Below, piece by piece: positions 5,497-8,169 of a stretch of DNA of 8,169 nucleotides. Made by a program: the position numbers and the translations under genes. The stretch is from Candidatus Hydrogenedentota bacterium (lineage in GTDB: Bacteria > Hydrogenedentota > Hydrogenedentia > Hydrogenedentales > SLHB01): assembly GCA_016934125.1 (NCBI GenBank), contig JAFGTL010000790.1:1-8169 (forward strand), given 5' to 3'. Below the pieces are notes generated by a model. It did no database searches and had not been told where the DNA came from. It saw only the letters and a program-made list of their open reading frames with translations. How positions within the stretch are numbered: position 1 is the stretch's first letter; the number at the start of each line of letters is the position of its first letter.

Positions 5497-6177
5497 TCAG
5501 CCCGATAACACGCCGTTTTCGAGTCGGAATTCGATATCCGGGTGGATGCTGTCCACCGGGTGATGGGTGACGAGCAGGACGGTTGCGCCCTCGGCCCGGC
5601 AGGTATCGAGGGCCTCCAACACCCTCCGGGCGCTGTCCGGATCGAGGTTGCCGGTGGGTTCGTCGGCGAGGACGACCTCGGGCCGGTGGAGGAGTGCGCG
5701 CGCGACGGCGCACCGCTGGCGTTCGCCGACAGAGAGCTCGTCGGGGAAGTGGCCGGTGCGGTGCTCGATGCCGAGGGCGGCAATCATCGACTGGGCGCGT
5801 TCGGCGAGATTCTCGCCGGGCGCGGCCGGGGCGGCCAGCGTGGGCAACAATACGTTCTCGATGGTGGTGAGATACGGGACGAGGTGGAACATTTGGAACA
5901 CGACGGCGATCCGGCGTGCGCGCAACGCGGCCCGCTGCGCCGGCGACAGTCCGTCGAGCCGCTCCCCGGCCACGAACACCGCCCCGGAGGTCGGCCGCAT
6001 CAGGCCGGCGACGAGGTTGATGAGCGTCGTCTTGCCGCTGCCTGACGGGCCGCGCACCGTGGCGAGCGCGCCGCCCGGCACCTCGAGGGCGATTCCGTCC
6101 AGGGCGCGAACCACGTCGCTGCCTTTGCGGAAGTGTTTGCTTACGTTTTCGAGGCGAATTCCGTGTTTCGTGTCCAT
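5497..6177 (-). CDS. ABC transporter ATP-binding protein, LolD/MacB type
   Basis: This 226-aa cytoplasmic ATPase powers the FtsX-like permease encoded immediately upstream. Motifs in order: Walker A GPSGSGKT (43-50), Q-loop VFQ (Q95), signature LSVGERQR (148-155), Walker B VVLADEP (168-174, D172 and E173), D-loop GNLD (176-179) and H-loop H205 in VTHH. The EPTGNLD segment and the ~225-aa length are typical of the LolD/MacB/FtsE branch. The signature has Val where LSGGE/Q is usual. ATG 6177 has GGAAG (6186-6190) 8 nt upstream, and the permease stop is 19 bp away. This branch usually transmits force across the membrane (lipoprotein release, efflux, hydrolase control) rather than importing solutes. 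The substrate cannot be told from the ATPase. Confidence 0.94.
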   Translation of the reverse strand: MDTKHGIRLENVSKHFRKGSDVVRALDGIALEVPGGALATVRGPSGSGKTTLINLVAGLMRPTSGAVFVAGERLDGLSPAQRAALRARRIAVVFQMFHLVPYLTTIENVLLPTLAAPAAPGENLAERAQSMIAALGIEHRTGHFPDELSVGERQRCAVARALLHRPEVVLADEPTGNLDPDSARRVLEALDTCRAEGATVLLVTHHPVDSIHPDIEFRLENGVLSG

Positions 6178-6196
6178 GCCTGTTTCTTCCGTTCGA

Positions 6197-7348
6197 CTAC
6201 GCCGCGGTGTCTCTGAGGGCTTCGGTGGGTTCCTGCAGCAGCCCGGTGAACACGGGCGGCAGGCCGAAGAGGATCGACGCGGCCGGCGCGGCCAGCACCA
6301 GCCCGATCAGCATGTTCGCCGACGGCGTCACGGGGCGGCCCGTCGTGTTGAGCAGGGCCGCCGCCGCCCACCCGAGGGCGCAGCCCGCTACGGCGCCCAC
6401 GATACCGTAGGCCAGGATCTTCCCGATGAAGAGCATGGCGATGCGCCAGTCCGCCACGCCGAGCGCGCGGAGCACGCCGATCTCGCGGCGGCGGTTGCGC
6501 ACGTTCTGATACGTCAGCCCCCAGATGGCCGTGGCGGATCCGACGACCACAATCAGGATCGCGGCGACTTCGAGCCGATACATCATGCGCCGCTGCTCGT
6601 TGCGCGCTTTCAGGATGGCCGTGTAGGGCTTGACGTTCACGTCCGGCAGCGCCCGCCGGATGCTGTCTTCCAGGGCGCCCATGATGTCGTCCACGTCCAC
6701 CGGGCAGTAACAGGACAAGGCGTCGATGGCGTTGATACGGCCCGGGCGGTTCACGAGGGCCTGCACATCGTGGAGGTTCGCGAAGATGCGGATATCGTCG
6801 GGGATCATGCCGGCTTCGTCGAGCACCTTGTCGACCGTGAACGCGCGGCCGAGGACGGCGAGCGAGTCGCCCGGGCCTTTCTGGAGCGCGCGCGCCACCG
6901 CAAACCCGAGAAACACCCGGCCCTCAGGCACGACGTAGGCCGTCGGCATCGGCGCCATGCGCGTCCCGAGCTTCGGGAGTTCGGGGCGCACGCCCGTCAG
7001 CACCGCGGTGCATCCGTCGATGAGGAGGGTTTTCTGATACTTGCCGACGAAGTGCTGGGCCAGGGCCGTGCTCTCGGCGAGCCGATCGACGTAGTCCTCG
7101 GGCATGTCGGCGTCCTGGAAATCGAGGGCCTGATACCGCCCCGGATCGACGCCGGGCGGCGTGATCAGCACGTTGAACCCCAGTTGTTTCATCATGACGC
7201 GCGTCGCGTCGACGGACGCCCGCGTCAAAGACACCATGGCCACGAGCACGCCCACTGCGAGCAGCACCGTGGCCGCGCAGAGGACGGTGTTAAGCTTCGC
7301 CCGCTGGATCTCGCGGAGAATCAGCCGGGCCACTGTAACGCGTTCCAC
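6197..7348 (-). CDS. FtsX-like ABC permease, MacB topology
   Basis: This 383-aa inner-membrane protein has four predicted helices: TM1 about 20-41, then after a large extracytoplasmic domain (42-258), TM2 about 259-281, TM3 about 306-333 and TM4 about 347-371. This is the MacB/LolE/FtsX plan. The cytoplasmic segment NRRREIGVLRALGVADWRI (285-303) and the C-terminal EPTEALRD are family signatures. The start is GTG at 7346-7348; GGAG (7357-7360, minus strand) lies 8 nt upstream and overlaps the TAG stop of the preceding gene. The extracytoplasmic domain carries C213 and C215 in the segment ALSCYCPVDVDD, possibly a metal or redox site. Partner of the downstream ATPase. Role in lipoprotein, macrolide-like efflux or cell-wall control is not decidable here. 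Confidence 0.92.
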   Translation of the reverse strand: MERVTVARLILREIQRAKLNTVLCAATVLLAVGVLVAMVSLTRASVDATRVMMKQLGFNVLITPPGVDPGRYQALDFQDADMPEDYVDRLAESTALAQHFVGKYQKTLLIDGCTAVLTGVRPELPKLGTRMAPMPTAYVVPEGRVFLGFAVARALQKGPGDSLAVLGRAFTVDKVLDEAGMIPDDIRIFANLHDVQALVNRPGRINAIDALSCYCPVDVDDIMGALEDSIRRALPDVNVKPYTAILKARNEQRRMMYRLEVAAILIVVVGSATAIWGLTYQNVRNRRREIGVLRALGVADWRIAMLFIGKILAYGIVGAVAGCALGWAAAALLNTTGRPVTPSANMLIGLVLAAPAASILFGLPPVFTGLLQEPTEALRDTAA

Positions 7349-7356
7349 CTTCTCAT

Positions 7357-7360
7357 CTCC
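7357..7360 (-). promoter_or_regulatory. Ribosome binding site fixing the GTG start of the permease
   Basis: GGAG on the minus strand, 8 nt before GTG 7348, shares bases with the TAG stop (7360-7362) of the upstream gene, so termination and reinitiation are probably coupled. An ATG between the two is out of frame. Confidence 0.6.
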
Positions 7361-8169
7361 TATCGTGAGGCGTTCCGGCGCCGGAAGCGGACGAACACGA
7401 GCAGCATCGCGCCGCCCGCCACGGCCGCGGCCGCTCCGGCTGCACCCGCCGCGGCCCCGAGGAGTCCCGGCCCCGCATCGGGCACCGGCTCACTGTCCAT
7501 CACCGGCGGTGCGGGACGAGGTGTATCCAGTGTAAGTCCCTCGAGCACGCCCTCGCTGTATGCGGGCGGCAGCAGGGGCGCCGTCAAGGCGTCCAACGAG
7601 GCCTCCCAGGCCAGCGGCATGTCGACTCCCAGGGTAGCGGGAGACTCGATGCAAGTGCAAGGCGCGGCCACGGCGTCGAACAGCATGCTCAGATTGGCCT
7701 CGGTGATGTCGGCGCCCTCGAGGGGCGGGGCCGCGAGCTTGCCGCGTCCGAACACGACGCCGGCCCAGTCGGGCCCGTCCTCGGCGATGCCCGCGAACGA
7801 CAGCAGCACGCGCTCCCGTGGATCCGATCGATCCACCGTGACGAGGGCAATCGCCTCGCCCGTGGCGTCGGCATAGTCCTCGATTGCCCGGCCCACCGCC
7901 GGCCGGGCCGTGTCCGGCCCGGGCGCGTAGAGCAGCACCGCGAAGTGATCGATCACGTTCGCCTTGATGGCTTCCCGGGCGGGCGACGTGGCCAAGGCGG
8001 CGAGATCGGCGTCGCTCAGGATGGACGCCGGGGACGGCGCATCGCGGGCGGGCTCCCAATGATCGATGATGAATCGGGCCCCGGTGGCGGCCTGGTGCCC
8101 CACGAGGGCGACCACGGGCAACTCCGGCGGCGGCCCGGGCAGGGCGTAGTCCCGCCACGGCACGTCCGG
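7360..8169 (-). CDS. Membrane-anchored extracytoplasmic protein of unknown function (5' end outside window)
   Basis: The frame is open to the right edge, and the two codons before the GTG at 8163 (Pro, Asp) are sense, so the protein starts beyond the window; 269 residues are visible. Near the C-terminus a Gly/Ala-rich hydrophobic stretch ending AMLLVFVRF is followed by RRRNASR. This fits one anchoring helix with a cytoplasmic tail and the main domain outside. The visible domain alternates strand-like and helical segments (HFAVLLYAPG, AIALVTVDRSDPRERVLLSF, WAGVVFGRGK). That faintly recalls a thioredoxin-like fold, but no CxxC is present; instead there is PCTC (Cys codons at 7657-7659 and 7651-7653). 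A Pro-rich linker precedes the helix. It is first in the visible operon, 11 bp ahead of the FtsX-like permease, so a partner or substrate-receiving role is inferred. I do not recognise the family. Confidence 0.8.
   Translation of the reverse strand, partial: PDVPWRDYALPGPPPELPVVALVGHQAATGARFIIDHWEPARDAPSPASILSDADLAALATSPAREAIKANVIDHFAVLLYAPGPDTARPAVGRAIEDYADATGEAIALVTVDRSDPRERVLLSFAGIAEDGPDWAGVVFGRGKLAAPPLEGADITEANLSMLFDAVAAPCTCIESPATLGVDMPLAWEASLDALTAPLLPPAYSEGVLEGLTLDTPRPAPPVMDSEPVPDAGPGLLGAAAGAAGAAAAVAGGAMLLVFVRFRRRNASR

Noticed and set aside
5567..7876. A 769-codon plus-strand open frame
   Set aside because: It lies opposite the ATPase, permease and part of the anchored-protein gene, all with clear family motifs, and its protein is low-complexity Arg/Gly/His-rich. 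It is a GC-rich antisense shadow.

Overview
The window comes from a GC-rich, Gram-negative-type bacterial chromosome. There are lipoprotein signal peptides and a MacB-type permease with a large extracytoplasmic domain. The dispersed hairpin repeats, a 9-bp-unit repeat and an ankyrin lipoprotein would suit environmental lineages such as Planctomycetota or Hydrogenedentota, but this is only an impression and no taxonomic marker gene is present.

Region 1 (about 60-1316) is an accessory island. A single-domain HUH/Y1 transposase of the IS200/RAYT type (398-850) sits at the centre of a field of hairpin repeats. Two hairpin types alternate at roughly 100-118 bp. The first is a REP-like hairpin with a GGAG foot. 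The second is a two-tier hairpin whose 37 bp are identical in four copies. Every repeat left of the transposase points one way and every repeat right of it points the other way, which is the layout expected of a REP/RAYT unit. The right array ends near an unrelated repeat of inverted 9-bp units (1252-1316).

Region 2 (about 1390-4604, + strand) is a carbohydrate-type ABC import operon: a lipoprotein substrate-binding protein, a MalF-like permease and a MalG-like permease. The first two overlap by 4 bp and the third follows closely. A plausible sigma70-like promoter lies upstream. No ATPase gene is present, so the importer probably uses a shared ATPase encoded elsewhere.

Region 3 (4638-8169, - strand, convergent with region 2) is a second probable operon, reading leftward from beyond the right edge. 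It holds a membrane-anchored extracytoplasmic protein of unknown function (truncated by the window), a four-TM FtsX/MacB-type permease with a GTG start, a LolD/MacB-type ATPase, and an ankyrin-repeat lipoprotein. Gaps are 11, 19 and 58 bp. The anchored protein and the permease's extracytoplasmic domain each carry a CxC pair. The set looks like a MacB-type envelope machine with unassigned accessory proteins and is the best candidate here for an uncharacterised cellular system. The REP/RAYT field is the best candidate for unusual DNA structure.
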